Positions 1 through 4,615 of a DNA stretch of 5,470 nucleotides are shown one piece after another. The notes beneath the pieces were generated by a model that did no database searches, was not told the DNA's origin, and saw nothing but the letters and a program-made list of their open reading frames with translations. Source of the DNA: an uncultured Bacilli bacterium. Its GTDB lineage: Bacteria; Bacillota_I; Bacilli_A; RF39; UBA660. Both the position numbers and the translations under genes were made by a program. Position 1 is the stretch's first letter. Every line of letters begins with the position of its first letter. The stretch covers positions 1 through 5,470 of the forward strand of contig CAJTSN010000071.1 in the NCBI GenBank assembly GCA_910578745.1. Reading direction: 5' to 3'.

Positions 1-2
1 AG

Positions 3-134
3 AATGGATTTGTATTGGCATCTATAACAACACCAGGAAATGTGCATGATATTGCAAAGGGAGTAACAAGAGAAGCGGAATCATTTGGCTATGCTGAAGT
101 TTCAAGTTATTTAAAAGCAAGTAAGAAGTCATAG
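3..134 (+). pseudogene. 3' remnant of a transposase-like reading frame (possibly IS1182-like)
   Basis: An open frame enters from the left edge and stops at TAG 132-134, giving 43 codons. Its first residues read NGFVLASITTPGNVHD. This resembles the segment around the second catalytic Asp in DDE transposases of the IS1182/IS5 kind (hydrophobic stretch, then T-P-x-N-V-H-D). A real transposase would continue for well over 100 residues with a second-half catalytic Glu. Here the frame ends after 27 more residues (IAKGVTREAESF..., ending SSYLKASKKS) that I do not recognise as transposase. The simplest reading is an IS remnant cut by deletion or fused to foreign sequence. The assignment comes from motif memory only, and the left part lies outside the window. 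Confidence 0.45.
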
Positions 135-199
135 AACGACAAAGAAAAACGGGATTATGAAAGAAGTTTATGAATAAGCTATAAAAGTACTGGGAAAAA

Positions 200-208
200 T
201 GGTATAAT
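200..208 (+). promoter_or_regulatory. Extended -10 promoter for the GNAT gene
   Basis: TATAAT at 203-208 is a perfect -10 box and is preceded by TG at 200-201, giving TGnTATAAT. No good -35 lies 16-18 bp upstream (the sequence there is near TATAAA), so recognition would depend on the extended -10. The predicted start is near 215, leaving a leader of about 47 nt before the ATG at 262. Confidence 0.65.
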
Positions 209-218
209 CTAGTTGTTG

Positions 219-241
219 AAGCCATGAAAAAATAGTGGCTT
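219..241 (+). other. Small stem-loop in the leader of the GNAT mRNA
   Basis: AAGCCA (219-224) pairs with TGGCTT (236-241). A T-G wobble at 225/235 can extend it, around a 9-nt A-rich loop. It would form almost at the 5' end of the predicted transcript, just before the ribosome binding site AAGGAG (245-250). It could stabilise the mRNA or be chance; it has no U-tract and is not a terminator. Confidence 0.3.
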
Positions 242-261
242 GAAAAGGAGTTGAAGAAAAG

Positions 262-780
262 ATGAAAATTAAATTAGTAAAGCCTACAATTGAACTAAAG
301 GATGGGGCATTAGAATATAGACAAGAACATTTTAATAATAATGAATTAATTATAAATGGTAGTGAATTATTTGATAAAATTGATTCCTATGAAGAATGGT
401 TAGAAAGAATAACGAATAATTCAAAAATTGATACAGTAGATTCGAATTGGGTTTTAACCGATACTTTTTTTGCTATTAGAGAAGAAGATAATAAAATTAT
501 TGGAATAATTGATTTACGTCATGATTTAAATGATTTTTTAAAAAATTTTGGTAATAGTGGATATAGTGTTAGACCGAGTGAAAGAAGAAAAGGGTATGCA
601 ACTGAGATGTTAAGAATGTTATTAGAATATGCTAAGGGATGTGGATTAAAACAAATCCACTTATCAGTAGAAAGAGATAATATCTCCTCAATAAAAACAA
701 TTGTAAAAAATGGTGGTAAATTAGAAAGAAGTTTTGAATTTGAAGGAGAAATAGTAGACAGTTATCTAATTGAGCTATAA
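262..780 (+). CDS. GNAT-family N-acetyltransferase (COG3981 type)
   Basis: A 172-residue cytoplasmic protein predicted to transfer an acetyl group from acetyl-CoA to an unknown amine. The GNAT core is clear. A beta strand near 78-84 (KIIGIIDL) leads into HDLNDFLKNFG and then motif A, GYSVRPSERRKGYATEML (about 100-117). The CoA pyrophosphate loop is R108-x-x-G111-x-A113. The motif-B-like segment ERDNISS...VKNGG follows at 137-152. The order HxLNxxL, GYxVRPSERRKGYATEML, DNxxS...KNGG is characteristic of the COG3981 'predicted acetyltransferase' family, and about 170 residues is its normal length. The ATG has AAGGAG at 245-250, 11 nt upstream. An extended -10 promoter lies just before, so it is probably transcribed alone. 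No terminator hairpin is visible after it. The substrate cannot be inferred; relatives occur in chromosomal and mobile contexts, and the neighbouring transposase remnant hints at accessory DNA. Confidence 0.92.
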   Translation: MKIKLVKPTIELKDGALEYRQEHFNNNELIINGSELFDKIDSYEEWLERITNNSKIDTVDSNWVLTDTFFAIREEDNKIIGIIDLRHDLNDFLKNFGNSGYSVRPSERRKGYATEMLRMLLEYAKGCGLKQIHLSVERDNISSIKTIVKNGGKLERSFEFEGEIVDSYLIEL

Positions 781-816
781 TTCAATTTTAATTTTGATAT
801 GTAAACTATAAAAATA

Positions 817-825
817 TGATATAAC
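817..825 (+). promoter_or_regulatory. Extended -10 promoter upstream of the leader ORF and zinc-ribbon gene
   Basis: TATAAC at 820-825 (5 of 6 bases) is preceded by TG at 817-818. A TTGATA at 794-799 sits 20 bp upstream, too far for an ideal -35 but possibly helpful. Initiation is predicted near 832. This would give a leader of about 100 nt that contains the 11-codon ORF at 866-901. Confidence 0.5.
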
Positions 826-865
826 TTAAGTATTAAAGTTAGTAATTTAAAGAGGTGAGTGTATA

Positions 866-901
866 ATGTCACATAGTAAATATCTTATAGGTTACATCTA
901 A
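866..901 (+). CDS. 11-codon leader ORF with a strong ribosome binding site
   Basis: ATG at 866 opens the peptide MSHSKYLIGYI, ending at TAA 899-901. It is preceded by GAGGTGA (852-858), a 7-base match to the anti-Shine-Dalgarno sequence at 7-nt spacing. That is longer than the match in front of the next gene. The stop lies 29 nt before the ATG at 931. It may be a regulatory leader peptide, a translation-coupling ORF, or the stub of a lost gene that kept its initiation region. There is no run of identical codons to suggest amino-acid attenuation. Translation is likely from the signals, but function is unknown. Confidence 0.4.
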   Translation: MSHSKYLIGYI

Positions 902-930
902 ATAATATTTCTTGTTTTAGGAGGTTCGAT

Positions 931-1596
931 ATGGATTGTCACATTGAATATGTTGGTAAAATGCGAAATGGAATACCAAAATATTGGTGCTTGACACATA
1001 AGGCACTTGCATCTGATAAACAAGGGAACAAGCTGGATTCTTGTTTAAATGAAAGAAAGGAAAATAGGAAAAAAAGTTTATCCATTGAGGAAAATCAGGT
1101 GAAGAGTATAAAGTTGGTGTTTGCTAATATTTTAGAAAATACTGTGCCAACGGTGTATATCAATGATGAAGAATTTGATGGAGTATTGCTATATCAAAAT
1201 TGTGTATTAGACTATAAAGATTTTGTAGGTTTATTATTAGCAAAAATAAACCATGTAGTTTTACAACAAGTTCGTTGTAGTCATTGTGAGCATTATCATT
1301 CTGATAACGGAAAATTTGCCTATACGCCACATAGTACACATCTATGTTTGTATTGTGGACACTTTTTTAGAGTGAAGAAAGCAAATATTGGAAGTGAACT
1401 CGCTATGATTTTTCCTACTTTAGATGTACAATTACAAAGGGGAAAATTAGAAATAGAGGATACTTGTTCTATCACTTATGATTTGTTTTGTGGTAGCGTT
1501 CTTGTAAATGGAGAGGTCATAGATACAATTGTTGTTAAAGGAGAGGAACTTTCTTTAGTTGAATTTTTAAACAATCAATTGAAGGATTTATATTAA
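931..1596 (+). CDS. Uncharacterised cysteine-rich protein with a zinc-ribbon pattern
   Basis: A 221-residue soluble protein I cannot assign to a named function. The middle holds C116-S-H-C119-E-H-Y-H123, then H134-x-x-H137-x-C139-L-Y-C142-G, two CxxC knuckles 19 residues apart in the style of a four-cysteine zinc ribbon with extra histidines. The N-terminus (MDCHIEYVGKMRNGIPKYWC) adds C3, C20, H23 and C38, perhaps a second metal site. I dimly recall uncharacterised bacterial proteins with a similar C-x-x-C...H-x-x-H-x-C-x-x-C-G-x-x-F signature, but cannot name a family with confidence. There is no signal peptide or membrane segment. The start is well defined: AGGAGG at 919-924, 6 nt before ATG. 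It follows a short leader ORF and a probable own promoter, and no terminator is seen before the next gene. A nucleic-acid-binding role is possible but is inference only. Confidence 0.85.
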   Translation: MDCHIEYVGKMRNGIPKYWCLTHKALASDKQGNKLDSCLNERKENRKKSLSIEENQVKSIKLVFANILENTVPTVYINDEEFDGVLLYQNCVLDYKDFVGLLLAKINHVVLQQVRCSHCEHYHSDNGKFAYTPHSTHLCLYCGHFFRVKKANIGSELAMIFPTLDVQLQRGKLEIEDTCSITYDLFCGSVLVNGEVIDTIVVKGEELSLVEFLNNQLKDLY

Positions 1597-1609
1597 AAAG
1601 AGGACATAA

Positions 1610-1618
1610 TGATATAAA
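1610..1618 (+). promoter_or_regulatory. Possible extended -10 promoter for the small ORF and carboxypeptidase
   Basis: TATAAA at 1613-1618 is preceded by TG at 1610-1611. No recognisable -35 is present. Initiation near 1625 would leave about 27 nt before the ATG at 1652. It has the same layout as the promoters near 200 and 817, but such a motif can occur by chance in DNA this AT-rich. Confidence 0.35.
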
Positions 1619-1651
1619 AGGTGAGATATCTTAAATAAGAAAGGGAAAGAA

Positions 1652-1768
1652 ATGGACAAGAAAAAGAAAAGAAAGAAACCAGAAAATTTATATAATAGAG
1701 AGTATACAAATGTTATTTGGACGAATCATAAGTTCTTAGATTTTGAGAAGAGAGGAGAAAATAGGTGA
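1652..1768 (+). CDS. 38-residue basic small protein, translationally coupled to the carboxypeptidase gene
   Basis: ATG 1652 to TGA 1766-1768 encodes 38 residues, beginning MDKKKKRKKPENLYNREY and continuing TNVIWTNHKFLDF before a charged tail. AAGGGA (1641-1646) lies 6 nt upstream, a moderate ribosome binding site. Its TGA overlaps the GTG start of the downstream gene in a GTGA arrangement, the usual geometry of translational coupling. The second half has a mixed, protein-like composition (W, Y, N, F) rather than simple repeats. I do not recognise the family, and there is no signal peptide or membrane segment. It could be a genuine small protein or a leader whose translation feeds ribosomes to the next gene. 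Confidence 0.5.
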   Translation: MDKKKKRKKPENLYNREYTNVIWTNHKFLDFEKRGENR

Positions 1769-3003
1769 TTTCATTGAAAAAAAGGTATGTAATTCTATTC
1801 CTCTTTTCCTTTTTTTGTTATCTATTTCCTGTTTATGCAATCCATTTAGAAACGTATTCTAAAAATGTTTTACTATATAATTTAGATGAAGATAAAGTTC
1901 TTTATGAAAAAGAGGCAGATGAAAAAATAGCCATTGCTTCTTTAACAAAATTAATGACAGCTGTTGTGGCCATTGAACATATTTCTTCCTTAGATGAAAA
2001 AGTAAAACTTACTGTCAAGGATTTTGAGGGTTTAGTAGAAGCAAATGCTGCGGTTGCCGGTTTTAAAGTTGGACAAAAACCAACTTATCGTGATTTACTG
2101 TATGGACTTTTGTTGCCATCAGGTGCAGATGCGGCTTTGGCTCTTGCTAGAAATGTAGCAGGAAGTAGAGAAAATTTTGTAAAGAAGATGAACGAAAAGG
2201 CGAAAGAATTAGGTCTTGAAAATACACATTTTGTAAATGAGACAGGATTAGATGCAAATGAACATTATTCTACTTTAAAAGAGGTCGCTGTTTTATTTAA
2301 ATATGCGCTTAAAAATCCAGAATTAAATAAAATATTAAAGAGCAGTACCTATACAATGAGTGATGGTTCTTTTACTGTAAGAAGTTCTATTTCTAAGAAT
2401 ATAACAAGATATAGTTTAGATATGGATTATATTTTGGGTGGAAAAACGGGAACAACCGATCAGGCTGGTCTTTGTCTTGCCAGTATTGCCTTTAAAAATG
2501 GAACGAACTATATGCTAATTACAGCAAGAGCTCCTTATGATAAAAAAGCTCCTTATAATTTTTATGATGCTAAAACAATTTATGATTATTTTATGACAAA
2601 TTATAAGACAGAGAAAATAATAGAAAAAGGAAATACACTTTTAACCCTTGATACAAAGTTTGCAAAAGAAGATAAAATAGACTTCTATGCAAAGGAAGAT
2701 ATTTTAAAATATGTACCTAGTTCTTATGATAAAAAGGACTTAGTATATAACTATGAAGGTTTAGATACCGTTTCTTATAAAACAAAAGTGGGAACGAAAT
2801 TAGGAATTTTAGAGATAAAGTATAAGAACGAATTGATCATGAAGCTAGATATTGTTTTGGAATCTCCACTTCAGTTTCATTGGATGAAATACTTGAAAGC
2901 GCATTCTTTTTTTCTTTTAAGTATTGTCGTTTTTGTCTTTTTCTTAATCTTGATTTTTTTAAGAAAGCATAGAAGAAAGAAAAGAAGGAAACACAAAAAA
3001 TAG
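1765..3003 (+). CDS. D-alanyl-D-alanine carboxypeptidase (PBP5/DacA-DacF family)
   Basis: A 412-residue penicillin-binding protein that trims the terminal D-Ala from peptidoglycan stem peptides at the outer membrane face, limiting cross-linking. Residues 1-25 form a signal peptide (K5-K6-R7, hydrophobic core, then VYA). The active-site motifs are S59-L-T-K62 (SxxK, nucleophile and base), S119-G120-A121 in the SxN position, and K227-T228-G229 (KTG). Residues 276-366 or so match the C-terminal beta domain of PBP5-type enzymes. Family members usually end in an amphipathic anchor. This one has a hydrophobic segment at about 382-399 followed by a very basic tail (RKHRRKKRRKHKK), which implies a true transmembrane anchor with a cytoplasmic end. 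GTG 1765 is chosen because GGAG (1754-1757) is 7 nt upstream and it overlaps the preceding stop. The TTG at 1774 is too distant. The Ala in the SxN motif replaces the textbook Asn; I believe SGAD occurs in Firmicutes homologues, so activity is still likely. Confidence 0.93.
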   Translation: MISLKKRYVILFLFSFFCYLFPVYAIHLETYSKNVLLYNLDEDKVLYEKEADEKIAIASLTKLMTAVVAIEHISSLDEKVKLTVKDFEGLVEANAAVAGFKVGQKPTYRDLLYGLLLPSGADAALALARNVAGSRENFVKKMNEKAKELGLENTHFVNETGLDANEHYSTLKEVAVLFKYALKNPELNKILKSSTYTMSDGSFTVRSSISKNITRYSLDMDYILGGKTGTTDQAGLCLASIAFKNGTNYMLITARAPYDKKAPYNFYDAKTIYDYFMTNYKTEKIIEKGNTLLTLDTKFAKEDKIDFYAKEDILKYVPSSYDKKDLVYNYEGLDTVSYKTKVGTKLGILEIKYKNELIMKLDIVLESPLQFHWMKYLKAHSFFLLSIVVFVFFLILIFLRKHRRKKRRKHKK

Positions 3004-3031
3004 CAAGGAATATTTTGACCTTGCTATTTTT
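2995..3031. terminator. Bidirectional terminator between the carboxypeptidase gene and hsp20
   Basis: TAGCAAGG (3001-3008) pairs perfectly with CCTTGCTA (3019-3026) around a 10-nt loop. It is flanked by A6 on the left and T5 on the right, so both strands read as stem plus U-tract. It lies between two convergent genes, and the carboxypeptidase stop codon (TAG 3001-3003) forms the base of the stem. Confidence 0.9.
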
Positions 3032-3034
3032 ACA

Positions 3035-3460
3035 TTAATCACTAATCTCAATATATCTTTTTTCAGGAACTTGCTTTATTTCTTCTTTTTTAGGAATTTC
3101 TAGGTTCAAAGTTCCATTTTTGAAAGTTGCTTTAATATCCTCTTCTGTAATGTTCTCTCCAACGTAGAAACTTCTAGAACATTCTCCAAAGTATCTTTCT
3201 CTTCTTAAGAATTTTCCATTTTCCTTTTCTTCTTTTTCTGTATTTGTTTTGGCATGAATGTTTAAGTAACCTTCTTCCATATGAATTTTAATGTCTTCTT
3301 TTTCATATCCTGGTAAATCAATAGTAATGATAAATTTTTCTTCTTGCTCTTTAATATCCGTTTTCATAATTTTGTTTCCTTCTTCAGAGAAGAATGGATC
3401 AATTTTAAACATATCTTCTAATAAATCAAATTCATTTTTTCTTCTTGGTATCATTAACAT
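3035..3460 (-). CDS. hsp20: Small heat-shock protein, Hsp20/alpha-crystallin family
   Basis: A 141-residue ATP-independent holdase chaperone that binds unfolding proteins in the cytoplasm and hands them to ATP-dependent refolding systems. The N-terminal arm (1-31) contains FDLLEDMF and DPFF, typical of bacterial sHSPs. The alpha-crystallin domain runs from about 32 to 124. It includes the DLPG turn (48-51), the RRERYFGECSRSF strand region (86-98) and the conserved A111-x4-G116-x-L118 signature (ATFKNGTL). The C-terminal I137-E-I139 is the IxI motif that docks into neighbouring subunits during oligomer assembly. Length is normal. The first ATG is chosen because AAAGGA (complement of 3472-3477) is 11 nt away; the Met at codon 3 would be 17 nt away. 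It stands alone between a strong CIRCE-controlled promoter and a terminator, and is the only clearly stress-regulated gene here. Confidence 0.95.
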   Translation of the reverse strand: MLMIPRRKNEFDLLEDMFKIDPFFSEEGNKIMKTDIKEQEEKFIITIDLPGYEKEDIKIHMEEGYLNIHAKTNTEKEEKENGKFLRRERYFGECSRSFYVGENITEEDIKATFKNGTLNLEIPKKEEIKQVPEKRYIEISD

Positions 3461-3494
3461 AATAATCAGTATCCTTTCTTTTTATCTGTTTTTC

Positions 3495-3515
3495 TGTAAG
3501 CTTTTTCCTCTTACA
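3495..3515 (-). other. Stem-loop at the 5' end of the hsp20 mRNA
   Basis: TGTAAG and CTTACA (3495-3500 and 3510-3515) form a 6-bp stem with a 9-nt loop. The predicted transcription start falls at about 3514-3517, so the hairpin would cap the 5' end of the transcript. The ribosome binding site (3472-3477) lies outside the stem. A protective 5' hairpin is therefore more likely than a thermometer that hides the site. Confidence 0.35.
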
Positions 3516-3521
3516 ACTATC

Positions 3522-3549
3522 ATTATACGCTCTATTTTAGCACTGTCAA
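3522..3549 (-). promoter_or_regulatory. Consensus sigma-A promoter of hsp20
   Basis: On the minus strand, TTGACA (complement of 3544-3549) and TATAAT (complement of 3522-3527) are both exact consensus hexamers, separated by 16 bp. Initiation is expected near 3514-3517, leaving about 55 nt of leader. Such a strong promoter suits a gene held off by a repressor and released on stress. Confidence 0.9.
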
Positions 3550-3563
3550 TATAAGAGTGCTAA
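3537..3563. promoter_or_regulatory. CIRCE operator (HrcA-binding site)
   Basis: TTAGCACTG, 9 bp, GAGTGCTAA matches the CIRCE consensus TTAGCACTC-N9-GAGTGCTAA in 17 of 18 arm positions. CIRCE is the binding site of HrcA, which represses class I heat-shock genes until protein stress titrates GroEL away. The element covers the -35 box of hsp20, so bound HrcA would block RNA polymerase. The single mismatch (3545) is within the -35 hexamer. Confidence 0.93.
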
Positions 3564-3956
3564 GTTCACAAAAATTTCACATAGTTAAATGAATAAATGT
3601 AGAAAAGTTAAAAATAACATGTTCGAATAGAAATAAATCATGGAGTAGATGGTATGTTTTTCATAAATGCTTCTCAGTTTTCTTTAGCCAATTCTCTTTT
3701 TTTCTAATTCGTTTAAAGGTTTTATCTTCATTAGAGCTATGATGTTATTATTTCTAAAATATTTTTTATTTTAATTAGAGTACTTTTTTGAAAGTATCGG
3801 TATCTATTTTAACTTTTTTCATACAGTTTGGCTCTTTATATAGAAAGCCTTTGAATTCGCATTTTTATCACTTATATTATGTAAAGATGGAAAATCTTCT
3901 GATATAGAAATTTTCTATTTAAAAGATTGTGGTTAGCCAATCGTGCCTACATTGTA
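3564..3956. other. Gene-free AT-rich stretch
   Basis: About 390 bp with no reading frame I can support on either strand. The longest fragments are minus-strand stretches of 20-30 codons without ribosome binding sites. One starts with MKKVKIDTDTFKKVL and is stopped within about 50 bp (near 3780-3825). Another is Lys-rich and in competing frames (about 3660-3740). These could be traces of decayed genes. A weak 6-bp hairpin (TACTTT/AAAGTA, 3781-3796) is present without a U-tract. Confidence 0.5.
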
Positions 3957-3958
3957 AT

Positions 3959-4009
3959 AAAAAAAGTATAATTTTTAACTCACGAATTGTGAATTTCAAA
4001 TTATACTTT
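3959..4009 (-). terminator. Terminator of the truncated permease gene
   Basis: A 12-bp perfect inverted repeat, AAAGTATAATTT (3963-3974) and AAATTATACTTT (3998-4009), encloses an inner 4-bp stem (TCAC/GTGA around GAATT). On the minus strand it is followed by a T tract (complement of A 3959-3965). It sits 16 bp beyond the stop of the permease remnant, so it most likely ended that transcription unit and has outlived its gene. Confidence 0.75.
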
Positions 4010-4024
4010 GCTAGTATCAAAAGG

Positions 4025-4243
4025 CTAGCGATTTAGTCTTTTTTCTATATAGTATACGAGTGAATACATAATCCATGAAAGAACAGCTAAAATCATGATG
4101 CCAGATACCACAAGATTTAAATTAAATATTTGAGAGCCATACATAATTAAATAGCCAACCCCAGCTTTAGACACTAAAAACTCTCCCATGATAACTCCGA
4201 TGTAAGACATATAGGGAGAACGCAATAATAAAGGCTTTTTTGT
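4025..4243 (-). pseudogene. C-terminal fragment of an ABC transporter permease (SsuC/TauC/ThiX-like)
   Basis: The minus-strand frame runs from just after a stop at 4244-4246 to TAG at 4025-4027, about 72 codons. Its sequence contains YIGVIMGEFLVSKAGVGYLI, then MYGSQIFNLNLV and one further hydrophobic helix ending in EKRLNR. This matches the end of binding-protein-dependent permeases for nitrate, sulfonate, taurine or thiamine precursors (BPD_transp_1, SsuC type), which are about 250 residues long. The first 180 or so residues, including the EAA loop that contacts the ATPase, are missing. The frame has no good start: TTG at 4225 lacks a ribosome binding site. No ATPase or substrate-binding gene is nearby. 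It is best read as a deletion remnant, not a working protein. Confidence 0.8.
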
Positions 4244-4272
4244 TTAAGAACTTGCGAAGTTTGGAGGATTAA

Positions 4273-4528
4273 ATAGGAAAAGCAAATTGTTCGTTTTGTA
4301 ATAGTCAGAATACATTTAATATTGCTTATGATTATTCAGATGAAAAGAATTATTGGAAGAAAAGATCTTTGATTTAAAGATCTATACTAACATCAAGGGG
4401 CAATTAAACACTTTTTTAGGGAGTTACTACAAATTGGTGATGAAATGGCAAAAAAAGCCACTACAAGCGAAATGAGAGAATATTTTGATAATAAAGATTT
4501 TGAAACAAATTTAATCAAAAATAATTGA
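4273..4528 (+). pseudogene. Decayed small gene with two frameshifts and a lost start codon
   Basis: GGAGG (4263-4267) sits 5 nt before ATA 4273, exactly where an ATG would be expected. Reading on gives GKANCSFCNSQNTFNIAYDY, then SDEKNYWKKRS, before a stop at 4375. One missing base near 4366-4370 moves the frame to FDLKIYTNIKGQLNTF (4368-4415). A second missing base in the T6 run at 4412-4417 moves it to FRELLQIGDEMAKKATTSEM, ending at TGA 4526-4528. Restoring both bases gives one protein of about 85 residues with a CxxC near its start and a charged C-terminus. I do not recognise the family. The alternative is that only the last part, MAKKATTSEM... (27 codons from ATG 4443), is translated, but it lacks a convincing ribosome binding site. 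Confidence 0.5.
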
Positions 4529-4553
4529 CACCAGCAATTATTTTTGGTATAAA
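4525..4553 (+). promoter_or_regulatory. Strong promoter for the small RNA and abi gene
   Basis: TTGACA (4525-4530) is a perfect -35. It is followed after exactly 17 bp by TATAAA (4548-4553), preceded by TG at 4545-4546 (extended -10). Initiation is expected near G4560. The -35 contains the stop codon TGA (4526-4528) of the decayed ORF upstream, so the control region starts exactly where that relic ends. Confidence 0.88.
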
Positions 4554-4559
4554 TTTATT

Positions 4560-4603
4560 GATTGGTACTCAGGAATCTTTCGAAGCCCTGAGTCGTTTTT
4601 TTT
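4560..4603 (+). ncRNA. Putative small structured RNA (abiF-type RNA / RNA antitoxin) ending in an intrinsic terminator
   Basis: From the predicted start at G4560, the RNA contains ACTCAGG (4567-4573) pairing perfectly with CCTGAGT (4587-4593) around a 13-nt loop. Two bases later comes U8 (4596-4603). This is the structure of a Rho-independent terminator, yet it lies between a strong promoter and the abi ribosome binding site. The locus should therefore make plenty of a roughly 44-nt RNA and a little read-through toxin mRNA, as in ToxIN. The loop holds palindromic TTCGAA (4579-4584), and GATT at the 5' end can pair with AATC in the loop (pseudoknot). From memory, a conserved 'abiF RNA' motif upstream of Abi_2 genes has been described. 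I could not compare this sequence with that model. Confidence 0.65.
4567..4603 (+). terminator. Intrinsic terminator/attenuator before the abi gene
   Basis: A 7-bp perfect stem with U8 ends directly at the AGGAGG (4604-4609) of the next gene. Transcription must read through it to express that gene. The same hairpin is the body of the putative small RNA, so the two functions overlap. Confidence 0.75.
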
Positions 4604-4615
4604 AGGAGGTCTTTC

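Noticed and set aside
22..225. Minus-strand ORF of 67 codons
   Set aside because: It lies over the transposase remnant and the GNAT promoter, is low-complexity Leu/Phe/His-rich, and has no ribosome binding site or family resemblance.
1607..1618. ATG-ATA-TAA after AGAGGA as a mini-ORF
   Set aside because: A two-codon ORF overlapping a possible -10 box; too short to support as a feature.
1766..1768. UGA read as tryptophan (mollicute code)
   Set aside because: Reading through the UGA extends the small ORF only a few codons, with no gain in homology, and tryptophan is encoded by UGG throughout.
1774..1776. TTG as the carboxypeptidase start
   Set aside because: The ribosome site would be 16 nt away; the GTG at 1765 has 7-nt spacing and overlaps the upstream stop.
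3461..3515. RNA thermometer controlling hsp20
   Set aside because: The only clear hairpin does not include the ribosome binding site at 3472-3477 or the start codon, and CIRCE already explains heat control.
3291..3554. Plus-strand ORF of 87 codons
   Set aside because: It is the antisense of the hsp20 coding region and runs through its promoter and CIRCE element; Ser/Ile-rich, no recognisable domain.
3657..3825. Minus-strand short ORFs beginning MKIKPLNELEKKRIG and MKKVKIDTDTFKKVL
   Set aside because: Each is under 25 codons, competing frames are equally plausible, and neither has a proper ribosome binding site or a continuing reading frame.
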